NCBI GenBank assembly: GCA_002373085.1
Contig: DFJP01000083.1
Location: 1 to 49,521 of the forward strand
DNA length: 49,521 bases
DNA from: Caryophanales bacterium UBA3668
Lineage (GTDB): Bacteria > Bacillota_I > Bacilli_A > RFN20 > CAG-826
Direction of reading: 5' to 3'
Made by a program: the position numbers and the translations under genes
The notes under the pieces: generated by a model
Databases searched by the model: none
What the model saw: the letters and a program-made list of their open reading frames with translations, nothing else
What the model was told of the DNA's origin: nothing
Shown here: positions 1-8,292 of the stretch, piece after piece
How positions within the stretch are numbered: position 1 is the stretch's first letter
Layout of the letters: each line of letters starts with the position of its first letter

Positions 1-555
1 GTTTTGTTGGATTTCAATTAATCTCACACCTTTACCAATCGCGTGGATTGTACCTGGAGTAATGATATATGTATCACCAGGTTTAGATTCATAGAAATTT
101 AAAGCCTCAAGAAGAGTATTGTTTCTTAATCTTTTCTCCACTTCTTCTTTTGTATAGTCTTTATTAAATCCAACATACACTCCACAGCCAGGGTCACAGT
201 CGATAATATGCCACATCTCACTCTTACCAAATGAATGTTCTCTACTTAATGCATAATCATCACTTGGGTGAACTTGAACTGATAAGTTATCTCTTGCATC
301 AATTAACTTAATTAAGATTGGGAAAAATGGGAAAGAATCTTTAACTGGTCCAATATCTTCATCTTTGATGACATCAACTAGTTTCTTTCCTTTATCTTCT
401 CCAGAATCAACGATAGAAGAATCATCTCCTCTTAAAGATAATTCCCAGAGTTCAGAGAGTAAATCTTCTCCATTACCTTTACCAAATTGACGGAAATACT
501 CACCGCCCCAAATGTAGGATTTCACAGATGGTTTTAATTTAATTACTTTGTTCAT
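1..555 (-). CDS. manA: Mannose-6-phosphate isomerase, class I (C-terminal part outside window)
   Basis: The frame is open from the ATG at 553-555 to the window edge, giving 185 N-terminal residues without a stop. The class I phosphomannose isomerase zinc-site motifs are visible: SVQVHPSDDYA near residue 95 (Gln and His ligands), GKSEMWH (Glu ligand) and, close to the edge, PGTIHAIGKG (His ligand) followed by LIEIQQN. The family interconverts mannose 6-phosphate and fructose 6-phosphate in the cytoplasm. Bacillota forms are about 315 residues, so some 130 residues should lie beyond the window. It has its own promoter region downstream of a terminator, with a TTAGTTTACTAA site. With the GH130 enzymes and the phosphomannomutase it would be the last step of mannose catabolism here. 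The family call is secure; the role is inferred from context. Confidence 0.95.
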   Translation of the reverse strand, partial: MNKVIKLKPSVKSYIWGGEYFRQFGKGNGEDLLSELWELSLRGDDSSIVDSGEDKGKKLVDVIKDEDIGPVKDSFPFFPILIKLIDARDNLSVQVHPSDDYALSREHSFGKSEMWHIIDCDPGCGVYVGFNKDYTKEEVEKRLRNNTLLEALNFYESKPGDTYIITPGTIHAIGKGVRLIEIQQN

Positions 556-602
556 AATTTCTTACCGAAAATAATATAACACAATAGTTATATTTTTATA
601 TC

Positions 603-614
603 TTAGTTTACTAA
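603..614. promoter_or_regulatory. Palindromic TTAGTTTACTAA box upstream of manA
   Basis: This 12-base inverted repeat (arms TTAGT/ACTAA) lies about 50 bases upstream of the manA start. An extended -10 (TGTTATATT on the minus strand) lies between box and gene, with no good -35. The 10-base core TAGTAAACTA also occurs at 3031-3040, and near-matches occur at 21265-21296. It is likely an operator of the mannoside regulon; the binding protein is not shown. Confidence 0.5.
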
Positions 615-640
615 ATTTTTAAAAAATGAGTCTAAATTAT

Positions 641-675
641 AATAAAAAAAGACCAAGACTTTAAAAGTCTCAGTC
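641..675 (-). terminator. Rho-independent terminator after the 757-residue secreted protein
   Basis: On the minus strand a near-complete 12-bp stem (651-675, arms GACTGAGACTTT and AAGTCTTGGTC, two G-T pairs) is followed by a run of seven T (644-650). It starts 20 bases after the stop of the upstream gene and separates it from manA. Confidence 0.88.
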
Positions 676-695
676 TGTTGTTTTATTTCTTATCT

Positions 696-2969
696 TTAGA
701 AATATGTGACGTAATCAAGGACTGTTGTTGCTGAACAAGAATTAATATAAATTGCGAAATTTTTTCCATATCCATCTTTCTTGTTCAATCCCATGTTGAC
801 ATAATGCCATCCAACTTCTGCTTGGCTACTTCCATCATAGGTTTTGCTCCATTGTTGAGCGTATCTGCCCTCTTCTGTAGATGGTGTATAATCTTTATAC
901 GTAAAGATTGAAATACTATAACTAACGTTCGCTGGAACATAGAACCAGAATGCAACAGAGTCTAAGGAAAGGCTCATGCTTTGAGCGACAGTTGGATTAA
1001 CAATAAGTCTTTGTCTACTAGCACTTTCAGCTTTTACTGCAAGCGCGTTATTACCTTCAACATAATAGTCATTTGTGAAAGCAAACTTATCATCTTCAGA
1101 ATAATCTACCCATGGATTACCTGTTTGTCTTGTGATCATACTCTTTAACGTATTTATATTTTCACTTCCGCTAACAAATGCTGTGTCTGCAGTTAGGGTA
1201 ATTGTATTACTTGTGATATATGATTTAACATCACCATCAATATCTGATTTGTTAAACGTAATAGTATTATTGTTATTACTTAACGTTCCTGTCCATGTGC
1301 CAAATGTTTGGCCTTCATAAGAACCTTCTGTATGAATAACAATTTGATTACCATTAATTGCATAGTCTGTTGGTTGCATATCTGCACCAGCATAAGCGTA
1401 GACATATCCATTTGCGCCAAGAGCAATTTTGACGGTGAATGTATATTTTGTGAATAAAACTGTCATATTAACGCTACCATGATAACTTCTTGTAAATTGA
1501 GTTGCGGTTTGCTCGATTGCTTTAGTTTCAAAAATAGGTTCTGTATAAATTGTAATATCATCAATTGGCATAAAGACATAATCTGTAGAAATGCCTGAAT
1601 TGCTAATCATGATATTGATTGCATAAACAGTTTTATATGGATCTAATGGAATAATGCATTGTTTCCAGCCTGAGCCAGAACTAATAGTGAAGTCCTTTGT
1701 ACCAGTTCCATATGTAGAAGAATTTCTGTTAGAATCTGTTAAAACAAAGTTTTGATAATAAACTTGAGCTCTAATTGTTACATTACTTGCATTTGTGCCG
1801 GTAGCATCTGGATTATTGAATCCACTATGGACCCAGAATGATAATTTGTTGCCTCTACCATAATTGAAATGTTGAGATTGATTAAAAACATCTCTTGTCC
1901 AAGCTCTAACCCAGCCAGCCTTTTGTCCTTGGAGAAGTATTGATTTACTTCCGCTATGTGCGACATTAGTAGCAAGATTTAAGTAGTTCGAAGTTGATGG
2001 GATTTTAAAACCAGAACCACTGACCCAAGTGTTGCCATTACCAGAACCAGCATCTACGAAATAATCAGCTCTTAAATCAGAAGCAGTAAATACAGATGTT
2101 TGATCTCCTGTGTAACCAGTTCCTCTTTGTTCATAGTTTTCAAAATCAGCCATGACATACATTCTCTTCATTTCAGTAATTGTAGGAGCACCAGCGGCAT
2201 AAGCACCACTTTTGCCTGAGAATGTTAAGGTGTGATAGTCATCTGACACTGTGCCAGTATAAACGATTGCACCACCACTTAATGTAATGGTGAAATTGCC
2301 GTTTGAATCTACTGCGATTGTTCCTGTTTGACCAGCAACGCTTACGTTATTACCATCTCTAGTCATAACATAAGTATCTCCTTCAGCAGACTTGCAATTG
2401 TATTTTTCACCAAGTCTCTCAACAATAAATCCAGCTTCAGAACATGAATATGAAATGCTCATGCTTGTAATTGTGGTTGCCGCTTTGGAGTTAGAAACCA
2501 TAATGAAGTTTGGATGAGAGACAAGGTTCAAAGTCTCACCAGAAACAACAGCAACTTTTTCACCATATACTGTTGCATCTCCATTCAATCCTTCTTGGAC
2601 ATATAATTTGCCACCGGAATAATTGATGGTGAGAGATAAAATGTTTGTAACGCGTCCTTTATATTCTGCGGTTTCTTTATAGTTAAATAATCTACCTGCA
2701 GGTGCTAATACCAAGTTGTTGTTGTCGTCTTTTTTAGCGAGAGAGTAATTCAATACTGGATTATGACCGCCAAAGTCTTGAACAACATTTTGTTGGTAAG
2801 TTGTAGTAAGCCCTGACATGTTAAATACTGTACTATTAACATTTAAAGTATATGTTTGTCTATCAGCTTTAACGTTGAAAGACTCAACGTTGGTAGCTGC
2901 AACAGCGACAGCACAAACAGAAAGAGCAAAAGCACTTACAAAAACGCCAGTTAAATGTGACTTTTTCAT
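696..2969 (-). CDS. Secreted carbohydrate-binding-like protein (757 aa)
   Basis: The N-terminus is a signal peptide (about residues 1-25, ending AVAVAA). No lipobox is visible, since the residue before its Cys is Val, so export and type I cleavage are likely. The rest is beta-rich with no catalytic motif I recognise. Around residues 275-480 a module begins DFENYEQRGTGY and ends with a VFMPIDDITIY strand; a second similar jelly-roll-like module fills about 590-757. The first resembles the C-terminal module of the 689-residue lipoprotein at 19093-21162 (DFESYTEMGVGY, LLDDISIY), so both may bind the same glycan. The start has a good AAAGGAG site 8 bases upstream. It has its own promoter region with GTAAAC/GTTTAT boxes and its own terminator. 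Glycan binding is inferred from fold resemblance and neighbours. Confidence 0.75.
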   Translation of the reverse strand: MKKSHLTGVFVSAFALSVCAVAVAATNVESFNVKADRQTYTLNVNSTVFNMSGLTTTYQQNVVQDFGGHNPVLNYSLAKKDDNNNLVLAPAGRLFNYKETAEYKGRVTNILSLTINYSGGKLYVQEGLNGDATVYGEKVAVVSGETLNLVSHPNFIMVSNSKAATTITSMSISYSCSEAGFIVERLGEKYNCKSAEGDTYVMTRDGNNVSVAGQTGTIAVDSNGNFTITLSGGAIVYTGTVSDDYHTLTFSGKSGAYAAGAPTITEMKRMYVMADFENYEQRGTGYTGDQTSVFTASDLRADYFVDAGSGNGNTWVSGSGFKIPSTSNYLNLATNVAHSGSKSILLQGQKAGWVRAWTRDVFNQSQHFNYGRGNKLSFWVHSGFNNPDATGTNASNVTIRAQVYYQNFVLTDSNRNSSTYGTGTKDFTISSGSGWKQCIIPLDPYKTVYAINIMISNSGISTDYVFMPIDDITIYTEPIFETKAIEQTATQFTRSYHGSVNMTVLFTKYTFTVKIALGANGYVYAYAGADMQPTDYAINGNQIVIHTEGSYEGQTFGTWTGTLSNNNNTITFNKSDIDGDVKSYITSNTITLTADTAFVSGSENINTLKSMITRQTGNPWVDYSEDDKFAFTNDYYVEGNNALAVKAESASRQRLIVNPTVAQSMSLSLDSVAFWFYVPANVSYSISIFTYKDYTPSTEEGRYAQQWSKTYDGSSQAEVGWHYVNMGLNKKDGYGKNFAIYINSCSATTVLDYVTYF

Positions 2970-3030
2970 ATGTTTGTCTCCTTTATATTATAAATATAAT
3001 ATGCAAAAGTATTTTACCTACTTTTTATTC

Positions 3031-3059
3031 TAGTAAACTATTTGATTTGTTTATAAACA
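3031..3059. promoter_or_regulatory. Paired GTAAAC/GTTTAT boxes upstream of the secreted binding protein
   Basis: TAGTAAACTA (3031-3040) and the perfect palindrome TGTTTATAAACA (3048-3059) lie upstream of an AT-rich -10 region (about 2995-3005) that has no clear -35. The first box shares its ten bases with the box upstream of manA. Placement upstream of a weak core promoter hints at positive control or a shared operator. Confidence 0.5.
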
Positions 3060-3107
3060 TTTTTGGCTATTTTTTATGATTCAATCTATTTTTTGCTTAA
3101 ATATCAC

Positions 3108-3130
3108 AAAAAAAGCCTGTTTTTCAGGCT
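3108..3130 (-). terminator. Terminator of the 14-gene glycan operon
   Basis: On the minus strand AGCCTG, a five-base loop and CAGGCT (3114-3130) are followed by seven T. It lies 21 bases past the stop of the ATPase gene and closes the operon that begins at 21162. Confidence 0.92.
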
Positions 3131-3151
3131 CTTTCGTTAGATTTTGTTTAC

Positions 3152-5038
3152 TTAAAGTTTCCTAAGTTCGAAATTATCAGGAATAATGTTGATTTTGAAT
3201 ACAGGCATTTTGTAAACAGAGAAATTGTTGTTTATCACTAATGTCACGTATTCTTCAAAACCTTTGATTTTCACAAAGATCGTATTGATTTTGTGTTGTG
3301 GTTCTTCATCATAACAAGAGACTTTTAAGAATTGATTTGGAGTTGCTACTTTACATACTTCTTCTTCAATTCCTTTTGCAGTTTTCTTATCGAACACTAC
3401 TTGAGCGCCTTCTTGTTTAAGGATAAATTCATAATCACCATCTTCAACACCTAAATCATCATAGACGAGAGTGTCTCCACCATTAATTTTAATTGTGGTT
3501 TTACCATTTTTATTTGTGACATGGCAATTTGCCTTATTTTCAAAGATTTCTTCTCTTGAGAATAATGAATCATCATCTTTATTAAAGAGATACATCTTAT
3601 CAAGTGGGAGATAAACACTTATGTTGTCTCCGGATTTGAATTTTCTATTCTTATCAGAACGGAAGATAAGGTATGGAGTAACTCCATCCATAGAAGCATA
3701 GATAATGTTGTAATTTGTTCTTTCTTCGACAAATTCAACTTTTGCTTTTAGTTCAACATTAGCTTCGTTAGCATCCATTTCAACATGTTCTGGTTTAACC
3801 GCTAAGAAGATTGGTTCATCTTTCACTCTTGCTAATAAGTGAGATGTATAATCAGTGTCTAATTCAAGTTCTTGCTTACCAATAACTAACTTATTGTCTT
3901 TAACAGAGCAAGGAACTTTGTTATATGAAGGCATACCAATTAAGGAATGCTCACTATCTTTATCAAAGAGATAGACTTTCTCTTTAGAGAATTCAATATG
4001 AATATCATCTTGAGAATTAATATCGATGGTTAATGGAGCTTTTAAAACAACATGTTGTTTATGTCCTTCAATGGTTGTGTAAATAATTGTTTCATCACCA
4101 AGTTGTTCCACAGCTTCAACGTGAGCAGGAATACCAGTCTTACTAAGAGAAACATGGTCTGGACGGATACCAAAGAGGTATTTCTTTTCAAAGCTAATAC
4201 CACTATTCTTGATTTGTTTCGCGGTATTATCTTTAAGCCAAACAATATTAGATTCAACTCCTTCAAGTCTAACTCCAACTTTGCCGTCTTTTTCCACTAA
4301 ATCACATTCGATAATGTTCATTTGTGGGGATCCTAAGAAGGTCGCAACGAATAAGTTAGTTGGATCTTCAAATAAGGTAACAGGAGCGTCAGCTTGTTGA
4401 ATAAATCCTTTATTCATAACAACAATAACATCACCCATAGTCATCGCTTCAGTTTGGTCATGGGTAACATAAATAAATGTTGTTTGTAATTTTTCATGTA
4501 ACTTAGTAATTTCGGTTCTCATTTGAACACGGAGTTTCGCATCTAAGTTAGATAATGGTTCATCAAGAAGGAAGACATTTGGTTCACGGACAATTGCTCT
4601 TCCAAGAGCGACTCTTTGACGTTGTCCACCAGAGAGTTCTTTTGGTTTACGGTCAAGTAAATCAGAGATTTCAAGAATTTCGGCAGCCTTTAATACTTTC
4701 TCTTTAATAACATCAGGTTTTTCATGACGTAGCTTTAAAGAGAATCCCATATTTTGATAAACGGTCATATGTGGATATAACGCGTAGCTTTGGAAGACCA
4801 TCGCGATATCTCTATTTTTACTTTCAACGTCATTCACTAATGCATTATCAATATAGAGTTGACCAGAAGTAATTGATTCAAGTCCTGCAATCATTCTTAA
4901 AGTTGTGGATTTACCACATCCAGAAGGACCGACCAAGACGACGAATGACTTGTCTTTAATATCAAGATTGAAGTCATTAACTGCTCTTACGCCTCCGTTA
5001 TAGACTTTATAAATGTGCTTGAGTTTTAATCCTGCCAT
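3152..5038 (-). CDS. MsmX/UgpC-type sugar ABC transporter ATPase with extended C-terminus (628 aa)
   Basis: The first 240 residues are a complete ABC ATPase: Walker A GPSGCGKST, a Q-loop (FQSYALYPHM), signature LSGGQRQR, Walker B with D-loop ([14 protein letters not shown]) and switch His (YVTHDQTEAM). The family energises sugar importers such as the LplB/LplC pair in this operon. MsmX-type ATPases are usually about 370 residues; this one is 628. After a first TOBE region (FGIRPDHVSL ... KVYLFDKD) comes a second TOBE-like copy (FLAVKPEHVEM ... KMYLFNKDDD) and then about 130 residues of unknown beta-rich sequence. It is the last gene of the operon, 4 bases after the YesL-like membrane protein. 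ATPase function is certain; the role of the extra C-terminal domains is unknown. Confidence 0.95.
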   Translation of the reverse strand: MAGLKLKHIYKVYNGGVRAVNDFNLDIKDKSFVVLVGPSGCGKSTTLRMIAGLESITSGQLYIDNALVNDVESKNRDIAMVFQSYALYPHMTVYQNMGFSLKLRHEKPDVIKEKVLKAAEILEISDLLDRKPKELSGGQRQRVALGRAIVREPNVFLLDEPLSNLDAKLRVQMRTEITKLHEKLQTTFIYVTHDQTEAMTMGDVIVVMNKGFIQQADAPVTLFEDPTNLFVATFLGSPQMNIIECDLVEKDGKVGVRLEGVESNIVWLKDNTAKQIKNSGISFEKKYLFGIRPDHVSLSKTGIPAHVEAVEQLGDETIIYTTIEGHKQHVVLKAPLTIDINSQDDIHIEFSKEKVYLFDKDSEHSLIGMPSYNKVPCSVKDNKLVIGKQELELDTDYTSHLLARVKDEPIFLAVKPEHVEMDANEANVELKAKVEFVEERTNYNIIYASMDGVTPYLIFRSDKNRKFKSGDNISVYLPLDKMYLFNKDDDSLFSREEIFENKANCHVTNKNGKTTIKINGGDTLVYDDLGVEDGDYEFILKQEGAQVVFDKKTAKGIEEEVCKVATPNQFLKVSCYDEEPQHKINTIFVKIKGFEEYVTLVINNNFSVYKMPVFKINIIPDNFELRKL

Positions 5039-5042
5039 AAAT

Positions 5043-5885
5043 TTATTCCTCCGTTTGTTTATAAGTTGATAAACCTTTTAGGTAGATTTCTTTGTAAGAT
5101 TCTTTGTTGATATATTTATCAAATGCACTGATGACATTGAGATTCCAAATTAATAATCCAATTCCGCTTAACGCAATTAATAGGACTACTCCAATAAAGG
5201 CGGTAATATCCATAATCGCAAATAAGCTCACTAAGATTCCTGGATGAATGATGATGAATAACAAGTTTTGTGGGAATCTCATTAAGGTCATGATGAATGA
5301 GTTCTTTAAGACAAATCTCATCTTGTTGGTGTACATCACAATTTGTCCAACTGAGTAATACGCGACCATAAGGACCATAACTGCTTGGATAATCACTATC
5401 GCTATTCCTAGTCCCGCAATTGTGGTGTTATAGCTAGGAACATAGAAGTAGAAGAAGAAAAATCCAATTACTGCTAGGGCTAAGCTTGCCCCAACAATCA
5501 TTCCTACAACCGCTCCTTTTTTCCATTCATCTCTTAAACCGATAAAGTAACTACTAGAAGCATATTCTCCTTCCGCGTGGATAATCTTCTTTAAACAATA
5601 GAAGAAGCCAGTTAATCCAGTAAACGCGAATGGCATACTAATTAAGAAACTTAATCCTTGGATAATGAATATCGTCATTAAAGCGTTAATTGAAGTCGCG
5701 GTCTTACTTAAGATATGAAAGAGAACAATGGAGACGATTAGAGGCATATTGAACACGGCTTGAAGTAGAGATAACTTCAATAGTTCAACAAAGCGATGCC
5801 TCATAATATCAAAGAACTGCTTTGTTCTTGTTTCTGGTCTTTCACTAGTTGAGTAATCTTTAGACTTAATCTTTTCTTCTCTCAT
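5043..5885 (-). CDS. Multi-pass membrane protein, YesL/DUF624-like (280 aa)
   Basis: About six hydrophobic segments are visible after a charged N-terminal stretch of some 30 residues. The arrangement (a first segment after RHRFVELLKLSLL, then CLKKIIHAEGE and a tryptophan-containing WKKG motif before the third segment) resembles the YesL/DUF624 membrane proteins found with Lpl-type sugar transporters. It is paralogous to the protein at 46737-47570: both share an xxEGxxASxxxFxG...WKxG pattern and an EIYxKGL ending. It overlaps the preceding gene by 4 bases and is followed 4 bases later by the ATPase, so it is translationally coupled to both. The function of the family is not established; a helper or regulator of the transporter is the simplest guess. 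Confidence 0.7.
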   Translation of the reverse strand: MREEKIKSKDYSTSERPETRTKQFFDIMRHRFVELLKLSLLQAVFNMPLIVSIVLFHILSKTATSINALMTIFIIQGLSFLISMPFAFTGLTGFFYCLKKIIHAEGEYASSSYFIGLRDEWKKGAVVGMIVGASLALAVIGFFFFYFYVPSYNTTIAGLGIAIVIIQAVMVLMVAYYSVGQIVMYTNKMRFVLKNSFIMTLMRFPQNLLFIIIHPGILVSLFAIMDITAFIGVVLLIALSGIGLLIWNLNVISAFDKYINKESYKEIYLKGLSTYKQTEE

Positions 5886-6511
5886 AAAGATTTCTCCACG
5901 AGATAATGCATATAAGTTAATGCGTTATCGTAATATTCATTACTTTCTGAAATCACTTTTCCTAAGTTTGTACTTGTGATTGATAAAGTTAAGTAATAAT
6001 CCTTAGTTTCATCAAATGTCATGTAATTAGAGTAGAAGGAAGTTTCTCCCTTCTTTTTAATTAACACTCCATAGTCTTTTTCGTGACTTGTGTAATATTC
6101 ATTTGAATTAAATAAATAGGTTTCTTTCACATAATCATCCATCTCAATGAAATAATGATCAGCGATTTCTGAGAATCTCGTCATTGTTTCATCATCGAGA
6201 ACGAAGATATCACAATCAGCAAGATAAACTTGTAAGACAGTAAGATATTCCACTCCATTAGGAAGGATACCTTTAGAATTAACTTCTCTTAACTTTTCTT
6301 TACTATAGTGTTCAGTTTGAATATCGGTTAAAAAGGAATTGTCTTTTATATCAGTGGCAAAGAACAATGTCAGCTTTTCGTGTTTACTTGGTTGGTGAAA
6401 AGCGTAAAATCCCCATGCCCAAAGCACTGACATAAGTGCGAGTGATATTGGGTATATATACCAAGTGTGGGCGAGGCTCTTTTTAATCGCCACCTTATTT
6501 AGTAGCTGCAT
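5882..6511 (-). CDS. Membrane-anchored protein with extracytoplasmic domain (209 aa), cassette member
   Basis: One transmembrane helix (about residues 16-38) follows a short cytoplasmic tail; the remaining 170 residues should lie outside the membrane. The outer part starts with a strand (LTLFFATDIKD) and contains ADCDIFVLDDETMTRFSEIADHYFIEMDD. That pattern recalls the stretch of family 1 solute-binding proteins in which the protein is read as 'D-hydrophobic-x ... L-x-D'. It is paralogous to the 215-residue protein at 47572-48219 (LFVAAFGLKD, ADYVIFSETNMNDL). It overlaps both neighbours (17 bases upstream, 4 downstream), so it is part of a fixed cassette. No family name is recognised; a tethered, degenerate binding protein is my inference. 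Confidence 0.65.
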   Translation of the reverse strand: MQLLNKVAIKKSLAHTWYIYPISLALMSVLWAWGFYAFHQPSKHEKLTLFFATDIKDNSFLTDIQTEHYSKEKLREVNSKGILPNGVEYLTVLQVYLADCDIFVLDDETMTRFSEIADHYFIEMDDYVKETYLFNSNEYYTSHEKDYGVLIKKKGETSFYSNYMTFDETKDYYLTLSITSTNLGKVISESNEYYDNALTYMHYLVEKSL

Positions 6512-6998
6512 TATTAATTTCCTCGCTTCTAATGATGATGTTTTGATATGTCGCTAAACGGTAAGCCATATTAGGGACAAATTGATAATCGTTATCAAGA
6601 ACATATAAATTATCAATGTAGTCGTTTTCTCCTTCCTTATAGGAGAATTGGAGAACGCGATAATCCACATTATTAAATGTACGATTATCTATTTCTTTTA
6701 AGTACACTAAGTGTCTTCTTTTCTCTAAAGAGACATTATTCATGTTCCTAAATAAGTTGTAGTAATGATAGACAACTGGGAAGACATTAATGAAATAAAA
6801 GATGATGAAGATAATATATAGAGCGTCCACTACGATATTAAGGATTAAATTAAGATCGTAATCGAGTCTAGATAAGAGTAATGAGGCAACTGAACCACCG
6901 ATAACGAGGATAGATAAAATAGAGACAAACACAATATGTAATATAAAACGTCTCTTACTATTTCTTTTTCCTTTCTCGATATCGATTAAAGTCACCAT
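6495..6998 (-). CDS. Two-helix membrane protein with C-terminal beta domain (167 aa), cassette member
   Basis: Two transmembrane helices (about residues 18-42 and 50-72) are followed by about 90 residues rich in beta strands, ending with a TYQNIIIRSEE segment. By the positive-inside rule (KGKRNSKRR before the first helix) both termini are probably cytoplasmic. The protein matches the 161-residue protein at 48206-48691 in size, topology and ending (YQFVTYQSLVVSYEDL). The gene lies 7 bases after the SGNH lipoprotein gene and overlaps the next gene by 17 bases. I do not recognise the family. Its constant company of an MsmX-like ATPase suggests a role in transporter assembly or control. Confidence 0.62.
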   Translation of the reverse strand: MVTLIDIEKGKRNSKRRFILHIVFVSILSILVIGGSVASLLLSRLDYDLNLILNIVVDALYIIFIIFYFINVFPVVYHYYNLFRNMNNVSLEKRRHLVYLKEIDNRTFNNVDYRVLQFSYKEGENDYIDNLYVLDNDYQFVPNMAYRLATYQNIIIRSEEINNAATK

Positions 6999-7005
6999 AA
7001 TCTAA

Positions 7006-8292
7006 TTAACCAAGCCAATCAACGATTGCTTTTTTAACAGCTGCTCCCCAAATAACATAACCATATTGTGACATATGTAAGCCATCAGTTCTAAAGTAAG
7101 CTGCATTTGGTGCTCCAGTTTCTTTAAGTAAACCCTCTCCAGCGTCAATACAAGTGAGATAATCATTATCTCTTTCATATTCTCTAGCGTATGCGTTTGC
7201 AACATCAAAGTCTGGTTGGAACTTTAAGAAACCAGGTAATTTGTTAATTAAAACATAGAAGATATGAGTGTTTGGTAAATACTCATGTGTCTTATCGAAT
7301 AATTTCTTTAAGTTGTTCGCGGTTGTTTGACCGTCCTTATTGTTATTAATGATGTCATTAACACCAACGTAATAAACAACAGCCTTTGGTGAATAAGGTA
7401 AGAATAATCTTTCAAATAAGGAATTAGTCCATTGTTCCACTGTAGTACCACCGATACCGTGATTTCTAGTAATAATTGGACTCATATCCTCGTAAGAAGT
7501 TTCCCACATTTCCATGGAGGATGAACCGCCAAGCATGATATGATAATTTTCAACATCTCCACCCTTATTTTCATAAGCAGCAGCTTTTTGTTCATAGTAT
7601 GGGAAATAGTTTCCGATATCTAATTGAGCAATCTTTTCATCAGTAGCAGTAATTTCAAAAGTTTCTCCACTACTAACATTAACTGTAATCTTCTTATGTT
7701 CTTCATCATAAGTAGCGCTAGTCATTGTGACATCTGCCTTTCTTTTATAGTTAATAGCAAATCTCACATCGTCTTTATTTTCGCTAAGTCTTACAAAGCC
7801 TCCACGAGTTAAAGAAACATGACCATTAGTGACTGGTTCGTTTAATACTCCAGTAACTTCAAAGTTCACATCAGTGACAATCACTTCAGGAGCAACATAT
7901 TCTGGTTCAACGTAGTCTCCAGAAGAGTTTTTGCCCCATTTTGCGTAAAGCATAACAGATGAATTAGCGACATCGTTTTCAAAGTCCCAATCATCGAGGC
8001 ATTTCTTTTCTTTATACCATCCCTCAAATTCATAATTCTCACGGGTTGGATCTTCTGGTTTTACGAGTTTTTCACCAGGAACAATTTCTTTTTTCATATA
8101 GAGTAAATTCTCCGTTTTTTCTTCCATGCCATTAACTGAAGTTGATGTCATTCTAGGGAAATTATACATGTATAAGGCGTAAGTCTTATCATCTCCATAT
8201 TCCTTAGCAGGAACAACAGTTTTACTAGAGTTATTACATGAAGTAAATAACATCGAAAGAACTGGGAGTAATAATAATGCTTTCTTATTCAT
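7006..8292 (-). CDS. SGNH/GDSL hydrolase lipoprotein with an InlB-type repeat (428 aa)
   Basis: A lipoprotein signal (lipobox LFTSC) anchors the protein outside the membrane. Near residues 70-120 there is a Listeria-Bacteroides (InlB/flg_new) repeat (YEFEGWYKEKKC ... VMLYAKW). The C-terminal 200 residues are an SGNH hydrolase: Ser257 in LGGSSSMEMW, Gly in GIGGTT, Asn in GVNDI, and Asp403/His406 in DGLHMS. The usual GDS triplet reads GGS. Such enzymes are often acetyl-xylan or acetyl-mannan esterases, and a deacetylase acting before import would fit this operon. The start overlaps the stop of the GH130 gene by one base (TAATG), so the two are coupled. The fold is confident; substrate is inferred. 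Confidence 0.85.
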   Translation of the reverse strand: MNKKALLLLPVLSMLFTSCNNSSKTVVPAKEYGDDKTYALYMYNFPRMTSTSVNGMEEKTENLLYMKKEIVPGEKLVKPEDPTRENYEFEGWYKEKKCLDDWDFENDVANSSVMLYAKWGKNSSGDYVEPEYVAPEVIVTDVNFEVTGVLNEPVTNGHVSLTRGGFVRLSENKDDVRFAINYKRKADVTMTSATYDEEHKKITVNVSSGETFEITATDEKIAQLDIGNYFPYYEQKAAAYENKGGDVENYHIMLGGSSSMEMWETSYEDMSPIITRNHGIGGTTVEQWTNSLFERLFLPYSPKAVVYYVGVNDIINNNKDGQTTANNLKKLFDKTHEYLPNTHIFYVLINKLPGFLKFQPDFDVANAYAREYERDNDYLTCIDAGEGLLKETGAPNAAYFRTDGLHMSQYGYVIWGAAVKKAIVDWLG

